This document shows positions 33,650 to 46,501 of a DNA stretch of 64,000 nucleotides, piece after piece. Position 1 is the first letter of the stretch, and every line of letters begins with the position of its first letter. The DNA is from Phlegmacium glaucopus. Its lineage: Eukaryota > Basidiomycota > Agaricomycetes > Agaricales > Cortinariaceae. A model generated the notes under the pieces. It saw nothing but the letters and a program-made list of their open reading frames with translations, had not been told where the DNA came from and made no database searches. The DNA lies in the NCBI GenBank assembly GCA_015039465.1, contig MU130154.1, forward strand, positions 475,065 through 539,064, read 5' to 3'. The translations under genes were made by a program, and so were the position numbers.

Positions 33650-35287
33650 ATGTATTTGGCTGTAGTAGCCGTTGTCGCCCTCGGATTTCTTTCCAGCCAA
33701 ACTTCTGTTGCCACATCAGAGCCTCAGAAAATCACTTTGACCTTACGCAGAAACCCAGGCAGACATCGAGCTATTGCACCAGCTACGATACCCTTGGCCG
33801 ACTTTTTTCTGGGCACAGACCTTCAGTACGTTATGCTTTTTTGATCCTTTTCTTCCCGTCCTAATTCTTATTCCACTAACCTAGGTGGTTCGGAAACATA
33901 TCAGGTCTCTGATATGATTTTAATTCTTGTTCTACTTGCTAATATTTTTGGCGTCATTAGTCGGGACTCCGCCTCAGGAACTGACTGTCAGGATTGTCTA
34001 ACATAGTCGGGCTTACCACATTCTGACTTCGGAAACTAGGTCGTATTCGATACCGGAAGCTCAACCTTAGAAATCGCCAGTAAGCGGTTAAGTCGCATCC
34101 CCCCATACGTAGAGATTCAATTTATTTTTTTCACCAGGTACTTTGTGTGGTCAAGCATGCTCACACCAAGTCCAGTTTAATTCATCCAAGAGTTCAACCT
34201 TTGTTGATGGAGGCAGTGAATTTGGTATTAGCTTTACAACAGGCGCTGGCGTTGATCCAGTCGTAGATGACAACTACAGACTGGATTTACGGAATGCAAC
34301 CGATACAGTTTCCCTTGGTGGCCTCTCGGCGACCAACATCAGTCTATTCCTCATTACCAACCAAACTTCGAAGTTTAATATCGACCCCTTCAGTGGTATT
34401 CAAGGTAAAGCTAAAACAGGGACGCAAGTACAAAAGTCTGATTGTCTTCTAGGATTGAGTGCTGATGCTGAGGGACTTTTTGCCGCACTCGTTCAAATAG
34501 GATTACCTTGTAAGAAATATTGTCTTGTCTAGGAACTTCCAAAACTCAATTCCAACCATAGCTTTATTCAGCTTATATGTCACGCCGAAGTCAGTCGGCA
34601 ATGCCGAGTTGACCATCGGGGGAATCGACAAATCTAAATTCATCGGTGAGATGGCATCACCAATATTGAATATAGAGGCCAAATAGCAAAACCTCTGACT
34701 GACAGGCACTCCGGTCTTCGCGTCTCTCCCGCCCGACTCGGGATCTTTTTGGAGTCTGGCATCTCCTGGCCTTTTTATCAACGGTCAAACGACCCCACTT
34801 TTAAGTTCCAGCCGTACTATCGTTTTCGATAGTGGTACCAGTAACATTCTGTTCTCTACCAACACTACCAATGTCAGTATCAAACAAATGTTGTCAATTA
34901 TCTTAAAGTCTCACCTTCGGCATCCAGGCGATATACGCGATGATTTCTCCTGACATAAAGCCAAATATTGACGAGCCCGGCGCATATGGGATTCCCTGCA
35001 ATCTCATTTCATCCCTGCCCGCTAAGATTGATATTACATTCACATCGCAACATGGCACCCCTTTTCACTTAACGATACCGAGCAGCGAGCTCAATGTAGG
35101 CCCGTTTCCCAATGATGCTTCTACTTGTCAAACCCTTATCAATGCTTTTGACGGCCTTGATGTGGTTGGAGGTAGTCTTCTAAAGCATTATTATACTATA
35201 TGGGATGTAGGTGCCCAGCGCATTGGCTTTGCTCCCGCAGTAGGTGTCTCCAGTAGCATTAAACCCGTAAGGACCGCACCGTCGTAG
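33650..35287 (+). CDS. Secreted pepsin-like aspartic protease (A1 family)
   Basis: A multi-exon gene starts MYLAVVAVVALGFLSSQTSV (signal peptide) and continues with a basic propeptide (ITLTLRRNPGRHRAIAP). The first active-site Asp appears after splicing as GTPPQELTVVFDTGSSTLEI, and the second as RTIVFDSGTSNILFS. Other A1 features are QVQFNSSKSSTFVDGGSEF, ELTIGGIDKSKFIG, a Cys pair (IPCNLI...ASTCQTL) and the closing GGSLLKHYYTIWDVGAQRIG FAPA region. Both catalytic residues are kept, so it may be active. The introns near 33824-34140 are unusually dense, with three exons of 20-50 nt before the first Asp. Role: extracellular protein breakdown; the substrate is not predictable. Confidence 0.88.
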
Positions 35288-36829
35288 TGTCGAGATCATG
35301 TACTCCAATAATCACCTGTATAAATTGTATAAATTGTAACCACCCTTATAATCTCACCGTAACAGAGGAGCGACTCGCACAAGCTCACACAGCGCCAAAC
35401 ATGCATTACGGCTTTTCTCCTGCCTCGTGTCATTTAACGCGTTAAATTATTTCAATCGTTGCTCTACTAGGGGAGGCTTCGGACTAACTTTTTTGATTTC
35501 TCTTTAATTCCGATTTTTCTAATTGATTCCGGGGTTCCGTGCTCGAATTTCCAAAAGTGAACGCGAAGCTCCCAGCAGAATAAGTTTTTATCCCGGTTTG
35601 GCCAAAAATCTGAGCTAATACGGTGATTTTCCTTTGGAGGCAAAATATGTGCAAATAAATCGCAGCCTAGTGTGAATCGTATCCCGAGATTTTGCCACAG
35701 ACCCACGGGCGCTAATAAATTAATACCCATCAACATGGGAAACATGTTATTACTTGTTTATCAACACAAGCAAGTACGAGCCAGTCTCATACAATTGACT
35801 CCAAGTCTCCAAAAACCACCGGCAGTGTCTGACTCAGATAGCTCGGAATCAGTTGATCATGTGAGGTAGGCATTATGATTCATTTGCGTAGGGTAGTAGT
35901 CAGAGTACTAAAATAAAGGCAGTTGACAGAGCTATGTGCACCAACGAGAGTGTCCAAAAATGTGCAATAGTACGTGATAATGAAATGTCAACTAGTCAAC
36001 TAGTCACGCCTGGTTGGTCATGGAGTCACTTGCACCGATCAAAAAAAAACTCGTTGGACACGCGATTACCCAGACTCGGAGCGGATTCCACCTACAGTGC
36101 GCGAGGTGTGGTTATACAAAAGTGGTGCCAGTGGTGGTGACCTGCGCGCTAGCGACTGAAATCAGGAGACGGCTGTACAAACGTAGGTCTCCAACAATAT
36201 TACTCAGACGCTGCTCCGTTCGGATTCAGAGGGTGCCAGTCCTGGTGCGATATCCTCTCAGTCAGTGTGACATGGCGATAAGGACTTGAAGCCCTGAATG
36301 AAATGTCACCGCCACCCTCAACCACCATTACGCAACGCCAGCTCACGGCCGATATCTCCTCAAAGAATGTCCCTGAATTGGAGGCAAATCTAATCACTTA
36401 CATGGGAGTTGGAACACTCGCTCAGTTAATGTTGTTCTAACATCTCGCTGTTTACAATAACTTGGTAATATACACCTGTGGAAACAGATGGCCCCGAGCT
36501 GACCATAATTAAACAAGTGGATCAATGGCATATGTAGATATTGCTTGGATAGTACTATGTACAGTTGCCTATAATATATTATTCGGCGTGATGTTTTTTC
36601 TGGCTGTGAAGAGGCATGGCAAAACCGTGGAGCGAGGAACCGTTGAGGTAGTCGAAGAAGCGATGATGGTGATAGCAGGACATGCAGAAATGCAGAAGAC
36701 AATGTGGGTACCAAAACTACAAGAACGTAATCATTGATATCGATTGTGGGAATGGTCATATTGCGGACTATGCCCTAGCATGGTTCTTTCCTGAACGCCG
36801 CTGTGATACTAGATCATGATGTTTGTTAA
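35288..36829. other. Intergenic region, no supported gene
   Basis: A 92-codon minus ORF (35467-35745) and a 70-codon plus ORF (36525-36737, one hydrophobic segment MAYVDIAWIVLCTVAYNILF) are open, but I recognise nothing in them and neither has convincing splice or codon evidence. Confidence 0.5.
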
Positions 36830-37831
36830 TTAGCGCATAACAAAGGTACAAAACATGCTTACATAGGATATTAATACCTCTGAGGGAGAGTTCCAGTGGC
36901 TCGTGGGTTGGTGCGACAATGTCCGGTAAGAGCCAGACATTGTGTGCCGTGATGATTGACCAGAATGAGGATAGGTTTGATCATACCGCGATGAGTATGA
37001 TGATTCAGGTATCATGGATAACATATTGGGGTTGGAAGATTGAGGCATGTATGTTGACCCACGTTGTTCGCTGAAAGAAACGTTAGAGTAAGTCATTTGG
37101 GAGTTGCAACGAGGCTTTACGGCTGACGACGAGTTGAGCTATGGTCAGAGCTCATTGATTGTAGATGGATAAAATTATCGCTAAGGTTAGAACTGTCAGG
37201 GTCAAAATAGTTTTAGTTTATTAAGTGCGAGTACCTTGATGATCGTAAGGAGAATGGCAAAATGTTCATGTCGATTTGTGGTCGTCTAGGTGGAGTACGT
37301 TCTCTCGTCGGGGGAGTAGACGCGTCGGAGAGGCCTGAAGACCCTGCCGTTGAAGGTCTCCCGTCTATCGAATCTTTTTTGGCCGTGCCTTTCTTGCGCG
37401 CAGGGACACCTTCTGGCCATGTACACTAAGATATGATTAGCCATGGGCTCTTGGAAGAGAATTCCGCCTATACAAACTTCTCTTGAGCCATGCGTACAGC
37501 GCATGCAGTTGGGCTTTGTCTCATCGCACTATATATCCAAAGGCACGCCACTAAGGGGCATTGTAGTAGCATGATAGCAAACGACATACCTTGATCTTCT
37601 TGACACGACAAGTCAAACAGCCCGTCTTGCTTCGAGTGTATTTGGGTCGCTTGCGTTGAGAAGTATCGGGACGTGGAGGAGGAGGTTGGATGTGGCTTTC
37701 ATAGGGGGAGCTTGGGTAATATTGTGGGGGAATGGGAAGGAAATGATTTGGGCTAGAACTGAAAAAAAAAAAAACACGATGAGACAGGTGGAGAGAAAGG
37801 TAGTAAAAGGCTCTCACTAGGACATGGTCAT
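36830..37831 (-). CDS. Zn(II)2Cys6 transcription factor, short
   Basis: Exon 1 is only 14 nt (37818-37831, MTMS...) and is followed by 37590-37758, 37478-37528 and 37425 downwards. The zinc cluster is split by introns and reads GCLTCRVKKIKCDETKPNCM and RCTHGSRECTWPEG, with spacing C-x2-C-x6-C-x5-C-x2-C-x6-C, which is canonical for binding two zinc ions. After it come a basic stretch (PARKKGTAKKDS) and Ser/Pro/Thr-rich disorder ending near NSPSEV. No fungal_trans domain is seen, so it is shorter than most of its family. It probably acts in the nucleus as a DNA-binding regulator; the target is unknown. The 3' exon structure (36830-37100) is less sure. Confidence 0.75.
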
Positions 37832-40038
37832 CAACTTACAAGAAAGAAAGCGGGATTTGATGTTTGTGGAATATACGTCGTGTGGTTATAAAGAACACCT
37901 TGGTCAAAAATGAATTGTGCGCCGACACAACGGGTCACCAATCACCGAACATCAGATCTAGGGTCGGATGGCAGTGTGGCTAATACCTCCTAATACTCCA
38001 AATCCTAGGAGTTCAGAAAATACTTTCAAGTGTGGGGATTTTATTTGTATGTTGAGCGCGGAGAAACTTTTCACAGGTAGGAAAATCCTGTGGTAATAAA
38101 ATAACATCCTCAAGGCGGAAGAGAAATCGAGTAGTGGTTCCAAAGGATTAAACAGCAGGAAAGATGGGATGAAATGGCGATCAAGGATAATATTTGTTGC
38201 CGAAACAAAGGATGGCCACCTGTTTTGGTAATGTCGGGTGCGCCGAACTGTTCCGATTGCTAGGGACAGTGATCAGAAGGACAAGCTCCTGATTATAAAT
38301 GGGTTCTATGATAGTTCTCTATCTTGTGCCAAGCTTAGTCTCTCAGCCAAAAATTATCTCCACCGCCGTGGTTTACTAGGGTTTACTGACGTAGAAGAGA
38401 TCGAACTGTCCGCCGTGGAAGAAAATGTCCTCCCGAAATGAGGAATTGATCGCGGCCGCATCTTCTGGACACCCATTTGTCAGTCCGAGATCATCAGAAA
38501 ACATGGAATTTCACACAGTGTGCTGCATGTGGAAATTAACCACGACGCTCAAGGAAAAAGGACGACAGAAAAGTTCAGACACGTGGCTTATAAGAAGGTA
38601 AAGTGTCCTGTTTCTATGATTCTAGGTCAGGATGGTGCCGCAAACTACTTGATCGCAAACAAAATACTATTGCACACCGAAAAATTTTGAGTGGCGTTTC
38701 AACTGAGTAAGTCAGGACTTTGAGAATCCAGGCTATATGGTCTTCAACGACGTTCACACGGATAATATGCCTTACGGCCTTACCCCCACGGATAACTAGG
38801 GGGCAGTTGATATTTACTTGATACGCAATCAGATTCACAATGTATATTAATCTTACTCTATCTTACTCCTAAAGGCCATAGCACGGCGTTGGAGCACCAA
38901 CTACGCAGAGGTTCGAACCCAATGCCTTAGAACTTCCTCAGAGTTTACGTCTAGACAACGTCTAGAAGACGAGGGCATGCACGAAAATCGACCCCGACAT
39001 TTAATTCACAGGGTCGCTCTAAGCCAGTTGTGCCCAGTGAATGAATTATCCACAGTCACAATTTTTGGTATGCCTGATCAGCCTTTTTTATCTTTCTTTC
39101 CTTATTATCCGGAAACGAACTCAGGGTTGAATTTTAGGACCAGCGGCGAACTCGCAAAATGTCACAAACCATCAACCTGTAGGTAAGTAACCGCAGCATC
39201 TGAAAGTTGCTATGAGAGTAATCGGCCGACATAAGCCTAGTACGGTGGCACCTGAAGTACTCATGTTTCGATCCTCGAAGATCGGTTTCTTCCAGCATGT
39301 ATCATTTTTATGTCAATTCATAAATTTGTACTTCTGCACATGGATGTCAAATTGTCAATGGCTTTATGAAACAATACCTCGGTTCTTCGACTCCGAGTTC
39401 CAGCTGTAGGACAATGCGCAACTGAAGAGTGCTAGTGAACTGACTCTCAAGAGTCACTTGGTAAATACTTATTTTTCCTGTCAGCATTCCGAGTCCCCCG
39501 AGTTGAAAAATGAAGGGGAAGATCAGTCCCCACTATTGGTTAGCCGTGGCGTGCAGGACAGATTAGTTATAGATCCATAAGGAGAGCGTAAATCTCCGAT
39601 TTACAGTTATACCCAACTTTAATTAGGCAACATCGTTTCTCAAAGAAACACTGGCAGCCTTTGAGCTCACTAACCGCCTGAAGAAAGAACTGATCAAATA
39701 AAAAAATTCGCATCACTCTTTGCTTGAGGCTTATGAGGTTCGCGGTATGAAAGCCTAGGAAAAGTCGCAGTGAATCTTGCCAAATTCAAAGCAACTGGCA
39801 AAGAACAATTGGTTTGCTCCCTTTCTTCCAAGTAGCTGCCAATAGGATATGAGTACATTGGCGTTCATCAAACTTTTAGCTTTTGCAATGTATGGATTCC
39901 TAGGATCAAATATCTATACAATGGGGTGAGATTATACAACGACATGATCGTATTGGATGAACCACTCAGAAGTCCAATGGTTGACGGCGGGAGACTACAC
40001 ATGCCCGATAACATGACAAAGCATATAACAAGGGCAGT
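37832..40038. other. Intergenic region, no supported gene
   Basis: 2.2 kb with only short unsupported ORFs and a tRNA-like relic at 38871-38929. Codon-like structure is absent and the density of stops is high. Confidence 0.5.
38871..38929 (+). repeat. tRNA-like relic with perfect B box
   Basis: GGTTCGAACCC (38910-38920) is a perfect polymerase III B box, and the ends AAGGCCAT and ATGCCTTA can pair. A degenerate A-box-like TAGCACGGCGTTGG precedes it. It is about 59 nt, too short for a tRNA with an anticodon arm, so I call it a truncated tRNA or SINE fragment. Confidence 0.35.
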
Positions 40039-41696
40039 TCAGGTATCCCCATGGCTTGTGTTTGGCCTTGATAAACTACTGTAGGTCGCTAGTGAGCCCT
40101 CACGAAATCGAAGAAGAATTTTTGGGACATACTCTTCTCTTGAGCGTCTGCGTGATTTTGGCCACCCCCAAACTTGACGAATCCATCGAGCCATGTGCAC
40201 TTCTTGCTTCATGACGTTTATGATCCAAGGATGCGCAAGCATATCTTTTGGTGTCGAACGCGTCACGGAGTCAATTATAAGCCTAAAGACAACTTAGCGT
40301 AATTCAAAACATTTTGAGAAATGACTAACGTTTGGGATATAAAATCCTTCATCTCATCAGACCATTGCACACCAGGTTCATCTTCGAGTCGAGGTGGCTG
40401 CAGAGAATTATTATCGGAAAAAGAGACCATTTTACGAGGGCTTTACCTCGCCTGTTGTGATATACATCATCAACTCGATCGGTGGGAGATCGTTCGGGAA
40501 AGGGAATCGGTTTTGTACAAGCTCCAGTAAAGAGATTCCTGTTGACCATACATCAGATCGGATGGTATATTCGTGTCCACAAATTCGCTCCGGCTAAAGA
40601 TAATATTTATTTGGGGAGTAAGATATATTCATCAAGATCACTCACAGCCATATAAAAACTAGTTCCTGTAAATGTTCCAGCAATTGAATTTACAAGTTCT
40701 CCAGAAACGCCAAAGTCGCACAACTTGACGATTCCTTCCCGTGATAAGAGAACGTTGGAAGGCTTGATGTCTCTGTGAATCGTTTTTTTCGTATGAAGGT
40801 AAGCAAGTCCCTGCAAGATCTATTCCAGACAATGATAAGCTTCGATAGTCAGCAAATCAGTCAATACCTACCCCTTCAGCCAATCTTCCTGCTATCTTCT
40901 CCCCAACGACGGCACCACGTTCCTTGATACGTTTTCCGACACCTTCTAGACTTCCACCTTCACAGTATTCCATGAGGATTTTAATTTCAGTGGAGGAGGG
41001 CGACATATAGGTTCCATGCCATTTGATGATATTGATGTGTTCCGCAGAGGCTGCAATCGATAATTCTCGCATGAGTTGCTTGACGGGAACCTCACGGGTG
41101 GTAATGGTTTTTCGAGCCATGATTAAAGCCGTGCGTTTGTCCTTTACTTTGTGGACAGCGCCGCCTGCGCCTTCTCCAAGACGGCCTATCTCCTCGAGTA
41201 CATCATCGGAATATGTAAGAGGGACGGATTGCGAAGTGGTGGATGGTGGCAATGTGGCCCTGATGACCTCGAGCTCCGAGACTAATTCGCGCAGGTTACC
41301 GAATGATTCTGCTTGCTTTTGTGGAGGCATGACGGTCATGGCTTCCGGTCGGATAGTTACATCTTCTGGAATGGGGTTCACTTCAAGTGCTGGGCCATTG
41401 GGACCACCCGCATAACTTTCGAAGAGTGAACTTCCACTGGATCCTGGATTGATGTCAAGCCTGATTCTGGGAACTGAGGGTCTGGAATTGGGGTTTCGTG
41501 GGATAGAAAGGCTAAGCGAAGGAATAGCAGGTCGAGTAAATTCGGATTGGTTTACTGGCGGTGAGAGGGTCGGCATTGCAGGAATTAATCTGCGACTAGG
41601 TGAAGACTCTGGGACTGTTGGTGGAGGCATGGGCGACAAGGATCGAATGCCGCGCGGACCCATCGGTCTCTGTAGTATGGTAGTTTTGGTATCCAT
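40039..41696 (-). CDS. MKK1: MAP kinase kinase, Mkk1/Mkk2-like (cell wall integrity)
   Basis: The gene starts [20 protein letters not shown] at 41696. A Pro/Ser-rich N-terminus of about 160 residues precedes the kinase domain: glycine loop [15 protein letters not shown], catalytic Lys in [11 protein letters not shown], catalytic loop [14 protein letters not shown] in [15 protein letters not shown], and the MAPKK activation loop S-x-A-x-T in [15 protein letters not shown], where upstream kinases phosphorylate. The segment [20 protein letters not shown] matches what I know of the Mkk branch rather than Pbs2 or Ste7. The protein should link Bck1-type MAPKKK to Slt2-type MAPK. The C-terminal tail after the helix [10 protein letters not shown] is longer than minimal. 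All catalytic motifs are present. Confidence 0.87.
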
Positions 41697-42576
41697 TAAG
41701 AAATGGCTGCAGTGAGATGGTCAATGGATATGTAGATCTTGTTCAAGTCTTTGACTTTTTGTTCGTAGTTTTAGATCTGATTATAGAAATTAGTTGCCAT
41801 GAAAACACCCTGTGTTTGCGGCAACACCCATGATGGCGGCGATTGAGATAGCACTGCAATGCAATGTTCTCGTCTAACTACATCTCTGTTTCATTATCAT
41901 CGAACAATCTATATTTACTTGGCAAAACCCAAGCTCGACGAAAATGTAGCTAATTGACGCAGATGTACTAGCTTGGGGATCCACATTGTTCGAGCAACCA
42001 TCCGCCAAGTCGGTGACAGTTGGTGACCATTTGACAAGGAGCTCTCACTTTCTCAATATGAATAGCTTGAACAACTAGTGCTCAGATCAGGTACTGGCAT
42101 CACAGACCTATGCAAGGGTGAAAACCTGCCCAAACAGGAAGTTTATTGTCAAAGATCTTGGATCGCGGTGTCTGGTCATGCGGTTCAAACACTATGATAG
42201 GAGATAAGGCACCTGACATAGGTAAGCACAATAGGATCATGAGCGAATAAACCTTGATCTTCTGAGCAGCCCTTATCTGACCGTCCACGACATATGACTG
42301 CGCTAAACAGAATCCGCTCGACGAATTTACGAGCTTTAGAGGCAGCACCAATCACTGATCCATAGAATTGATGAATAACAGCTCAGTACACCGGCAAGGA
42401 GTACCGCGTATGATATATAATGTGATAGGACAGGTGTCAGGAACTAATCATTCACGACGTCTTTCAGCATCACGGTATATGGCGGTCGGAGTAACAATAT
42501 TTTAAACCCAGCGCTGCAGTCACGCTGGACTTGCCTTACGTACCCTGAGGCTTCAGCTTTGACTACTGGCTTAAGT
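41697..42576. other. Divergent intergenic region, MKK and NAA50
   Basis: 880 bp between genes transcribed away from each other; the minus ORF at 42100-42351 has no support. No clear TATA box. The 5' end of the NAA50 mRNA probably lies in the last 100 bp. Confidence 0.5.
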
Positions 42577-43241
42577 ATGTCAACAACTAATAAGTCTCCT
42601 CGAGTTACTTTCTCATCCATTACATCAAACAACCTCGGCACGGTTCGCAAGTTAAATTCGGTTCTCTTTCCCATTAGATACGGCGACAAATTCTATAAAG
42701 ACCTTTTGCTACCTGAAGTAGAGGACTTTTGCAAACTTGGTGTGTGGCTTTACTGTTATTACTTGCAAGCATGCCAACTGACCTGGTTATAAGTATACTA
42801 CAATGATATCCCTGTGCGTTAGTCCAATAAATATCAACTCCATCACATCCTTCATTCAACATCCAAGGTTGGAACTATTTGTTGCCGTCTGGAGGACAAG
42901 AACGGGCAAAATATACTATATCTCATGACCATGGGGATCTTAGCAGTAAGATTTTTCTTTGAAATATCTAGCTGCTTTCGACTACATAATACTTACGGTT
43001 CGGAAAGCCATACCGGTCTCGGAAACTAGGCTCTCAAAGCCTGGAACTTATTTTGGATGCTGCAGAAACCCATGCAAAACAAGTCGACAAAATTTACCTC
43101 CATGTTCAAGTATCCAATGAGCAGGCGAAAAAGTTCTACACAAACCATGGTTTTGAACAAGTTGAGATTCAAAAAGATTATTACAAGAAAATAGTACCCC
43201 ATGATGCATGGGTCCTCGAAAAGGTCTTCCGTAGGAATTAA
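42577..43241 (+). CDS. NAA50: N-alpha-acetyltransferase 50 (Naa50/San)
   Basis: Start MSTTNKSPRVTFSSITSNNL at 42577. The GNAT fold is visible across short exons: LGTVRKLNSVLFPIRYGDKF (substrate-binding part), FYKDLLLPEVEDFCKL, VYYNDIPVGTICCRLED, LYLMTMGILAPYRSRKLGSQ with the acetyl-CoA loop R-x-x-x-(L)-G-S, and AKKFYTNHGFEQVEIQKDYY. The invariant YYKKI-xPHDAWVLEK end fits Naa50. The protein acetylates N-terminal Met of selected proteins and binds the NatA complex at the ribosome. The loop reads RSRKLGS where Q/R-RxxGIG is usual, i.e. K-L for G-I, which is common in Naa50. Length is normal (about 165 residues). Confidence 0.88.
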
Positions 43242-43431
43242 ACCGAACGATTACACATTAAGGTCAGCTTCCCAAGTATGAAGTTTGGGAGTAGCTAAAA
43301 ATCGACTGCTAGATTCTTGATATAGGCTCTTGTGTAGGGAACTTCTAAATAAATAAAAAAACAACAGACTTGCGTGGACAATGTGAGCAAAAGCCATCAC
43401 TGATGGGGAATATCCCTCAAGGACTTTGGCG

Positions 43432-44287
43432 TTAGCTCCATGTATCTTCGACGTGACCACAGCTTTTGACGAGCTAGATGTGACATTATAAGTTAAATGT
43501 TTCATTTATTTTGGGGATCACTTAACCTGATGACGTTTTAATGCGTCCTTTCTGGTAAAGGTTTTACCACATCCCCCATTGCATAAGTATGGTTTTTCAC
43601 CGGTATGTGTTTCACGATGGCGTTTCAAGTCGTGCTGCCGATTAAATGACAATGCGCACAGGTCGCAAGAAAATGGTCGACTCGAAGAGATAGGGTATTC
43701 CGAGGAGATGCCAATAGTTTGAGGTATTGGAATTTCAGTATAATGAGGTTCTGATTCCTCCACTAATACAGGAAACCCGTATGCCCGAATCTGAGAAAGT
43801 GAGCGTGGTCTGCCCATTGGAGGATGTGACGAGTGTACTGGCGACTGTGAGTATGGATTTGAGTACTCATGCGAGGGGTAGACCATTTGAGGTACGGCGG
43901 ATTGAGGACGCTGAATGTTTTGAGCATGATATGATTGAGTATAATTCATGGGCATATTCGGGGCCATCGATGAGTACATCTGCTGGTGGCCAGAAGAACT
44001 TGGCGGATAATTGGATGAACTGTTGTAGTACGTTGAATATTGGGGTTGGGAATGGGTGTTGTTATAAGGAGACGGTGTTGTGTGTGGCGATGTAATACTA
44101 CTTGGAACGTGAACGGGCAGAATTGGAGAATTGTAGCCATTCTGCGAGTGGGCGTTCGCTGGATTCATGGGATATGGCTGCGGAACACTGTTCCACTGAG
44201 GCGGCGACGAGTGCTGCGATTCGCGTTTAAATAGCCCTGAATTACAAAAAGATTTTATCAACACACCTTATTTTGATTCGTGCTCAT
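43432..44287 (-). CDS. C2H2 zinc-finger transcription factor
   Basis: Three exons (44267-44287, 43527-44213, 43432-43473) give 249 residues. Start MSTNQNK is a 21-nt exon joined in phase to HSSPPQWNSVPQPY. A Ser/Pro/Tyr/Gln-rich region of about 160 residues follows. Then come two C2H2 fingers near the end: FSCDLCALSFNRQHDLKRHR-ETH, linker TGEKP, and YLCNGGCGKTFTRKDALKRH with a last His in QLVKSCGH. The second finger is completed only if the last intron (43474-43526) is spliced, so a stop at 43518 would leave it broken. Nuclear DNA binding is expected; the target is unknown. Confidence 0.82.
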
Positions 44288-46501
44288 TGCGGTCTTTGCA
44301 CGTCTGATGAAGCTCTAGCGATGAAAGTCGACTAGGGACTTGTAGTATACATCATATAGACTCTTATATACATATTGCTATACTGCGTCAACCAGTTTAT
44401 TTGTGCCTGAATATTTAAATGTCATGTCGCTGTACTTGTCGCCCCCTAACGAATCCAATGATCCCGCGCCTTGGTCGGCTTTTTTTCAACCCAATTGACC
44501 CGTCAACGCGTCACTTTCCAACTTCCGCAACCGACATCATTAGTACAAGACTGTGCAAGATCGCATCGGGGGAAAAAAAAACTTGGAGTTGATTAATCGA
44601 TCAGGGCCGACATTCACGTACTGTTCAATATTTGTCCGTATTATGATCAGGAGGTAGCCATCGGAAGCGCTCATCATAAGACGCAAATCAATGAGTTAAC
44701 TACTAGTAGGACACTCTGCCCAGATGATAAAATACCCTACATGCCAGTCAGCCCACATTTCGGTCACCAGGCTGAGCCAATGGCATTTGACAGCGTGATG
44801 TTACAAGTCATTCTGTGAATGACCAAATGTGGGGTACATAGCCTTCAAGTTCAAGTGGTGACAAAGCTTATATTCGCATATTATTAGGCACATGCTGATG
44901 CATGCGGTACTGGAGACCGGAAGAGTTCTTCGAGCCACATCCGGCCGTTAAAATTGATGTGCGGATTGGTTTCAAGTTCAACGTTAAACTTTTAGATACG
45001 GACAAGGCAAGGACCCGACTACGGCTCTCGTGGCTGCAATAACAAGAATACTTTTGAGGAACACACTTCCCCAAGCAGTTTTTGCCAATGTCACAATCAA
45101 GTGTCATGGCTTCAATACAACTTTGCAATTGTTGCTACAACTACTATCTATGCTTATCGGTATCAAGCCCTAAGATTTAATCAAGATTCAACTTCAGTGG
45201 CACCGTGAACAATATGGCTCGTGAGCCAGCATTTCCTAAGTGCAGCTGTTTCGGTTATCTCTGCTGTTAACCCTCCTGACATTCCTTAAATCGACCATAG
45301 AGATGTTTAACAAGTCACATGGATCTCCGAATTTCCCCTGAAAGTGACAAGTTTGTTTTCCTCTTTAGGTGTTCATGTCAATTCCTCTGACATAACTACA
45401 GATGTCACATAAATCAGAGATTTGATATACTTAAATAAACTCCCAATTCAAAGTTCAACTAGACTTTGAACCGGCGGGTTATCAACTCAAATGGGCCGGA
45501 TCCCGTAAAGTAAATTACTACATATTAGTAAGTACCATATGGCCGGACCATCTGGCAGAGGAACTGACTTGAGAAATTTCGTTCAAATATCAATTGAAAG
45601 TCTAACATTTTTAGTACTTTTGTAATTAACCCCATGTCAAAACAAGAGGAACTTGACTATTTGCACAGCATACTCAAGTCCATCACTTCTCTCCGGAATG
45701 TCAGGAGGGCCGATCTTAATTTGCTCAATTGTGTGGAAACTTGCTCAAGAGCAAGTTGACGACACGATAACACCGCAAATTAATGCTACCTCTATTTGGT
45801 TAGTTGAACCTCAGGCTGTTTGGGCTATTACAGCCAGCGGTGAGCGCACAAAGTGTCAACATGTTTCGAAACGTCGTTGAAGGTATGGAAATCTCTCATG
45901 AATCGCTAGTACATTCCCAAGGGAAAAAGTATATATGGTTGATTTTATGGGAGTCGAAGAGAATTCGAGCTGGGAATCCCATGTTGTCAACGAGAGGCTC
46001 CCCGAAAGCCGTTCCTTACTCTAAACCTCATTTGATTCCGGATGACTGCTTGAACATCATTGACTCGATGTGGGTATAATAATAGTCACGGGATAAAGAA
46101 GTCGGCATGTCTCGACGGTCCGCTCAGCCATTTAATAAAAAAAGGCAAACTGATTGTAAAGAATCCAAGTTGCACGCCATTGAAAATTTTAGTTGGGTTA
46201 TATATGATACGTACTATACGGCCTGTCCATCTTGAGCTTAGCTTGTGATCATAGCTGAGACCGAAATGCCAGTCCTCAAGGCCTCAAGGTTCAGACTGCA
46301 GCGGCCGAAGAGAAGTAATCTATCATGGGTCGTTCAGGTGACGATAAAAATAATGCAAGATATCCACGGACATTCCAGCAACTGACATATTGACCTTCGG
46401 ATATATTACTATTCTGGGCGAAGAACCATGACAATATGCACTTACTGTGGCCACTGCTTATATAGCTAATAAAGAAATCATCATGTATGTTTGATGTTGT
46501 G
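44288..46501. other. Intergenic region, no supported gene
   Basis: 2.2 kb upstream of the C2H2 gene, running to the COG7 stop. Only short, overlapping ORFs without recognised domains. A poly-A run lies at 44573-44581. Confidence 0.5.

Noticed and set aside
35467..35745. Minus-strand 92-codon ORF
   Set aside because: No domain or start context; composition is like the intergenic sequence.
36525..36737. Small membrane protein or pheromone-like gene
   Set aside because: It has one hydrophobic segment, no CAAX end and no splice evidence; it may be random.
38871..38929. Functional tRNA gene
   Set aside because: The B box is perfect, but there is no anticodon arm and the length is about 59 nt.
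40039..41696. Pbs2- or Ste7-type MAPKK
   Set aside because: The segment [17 protein letters not shown] fits the Mkk branch better as I know it.
43518..43520. Stop of the C2H2 gene at 43518
   Set aside because: It would cut the second zinc finger; splicing of 43474-43526 completes it with LVKSCGH.
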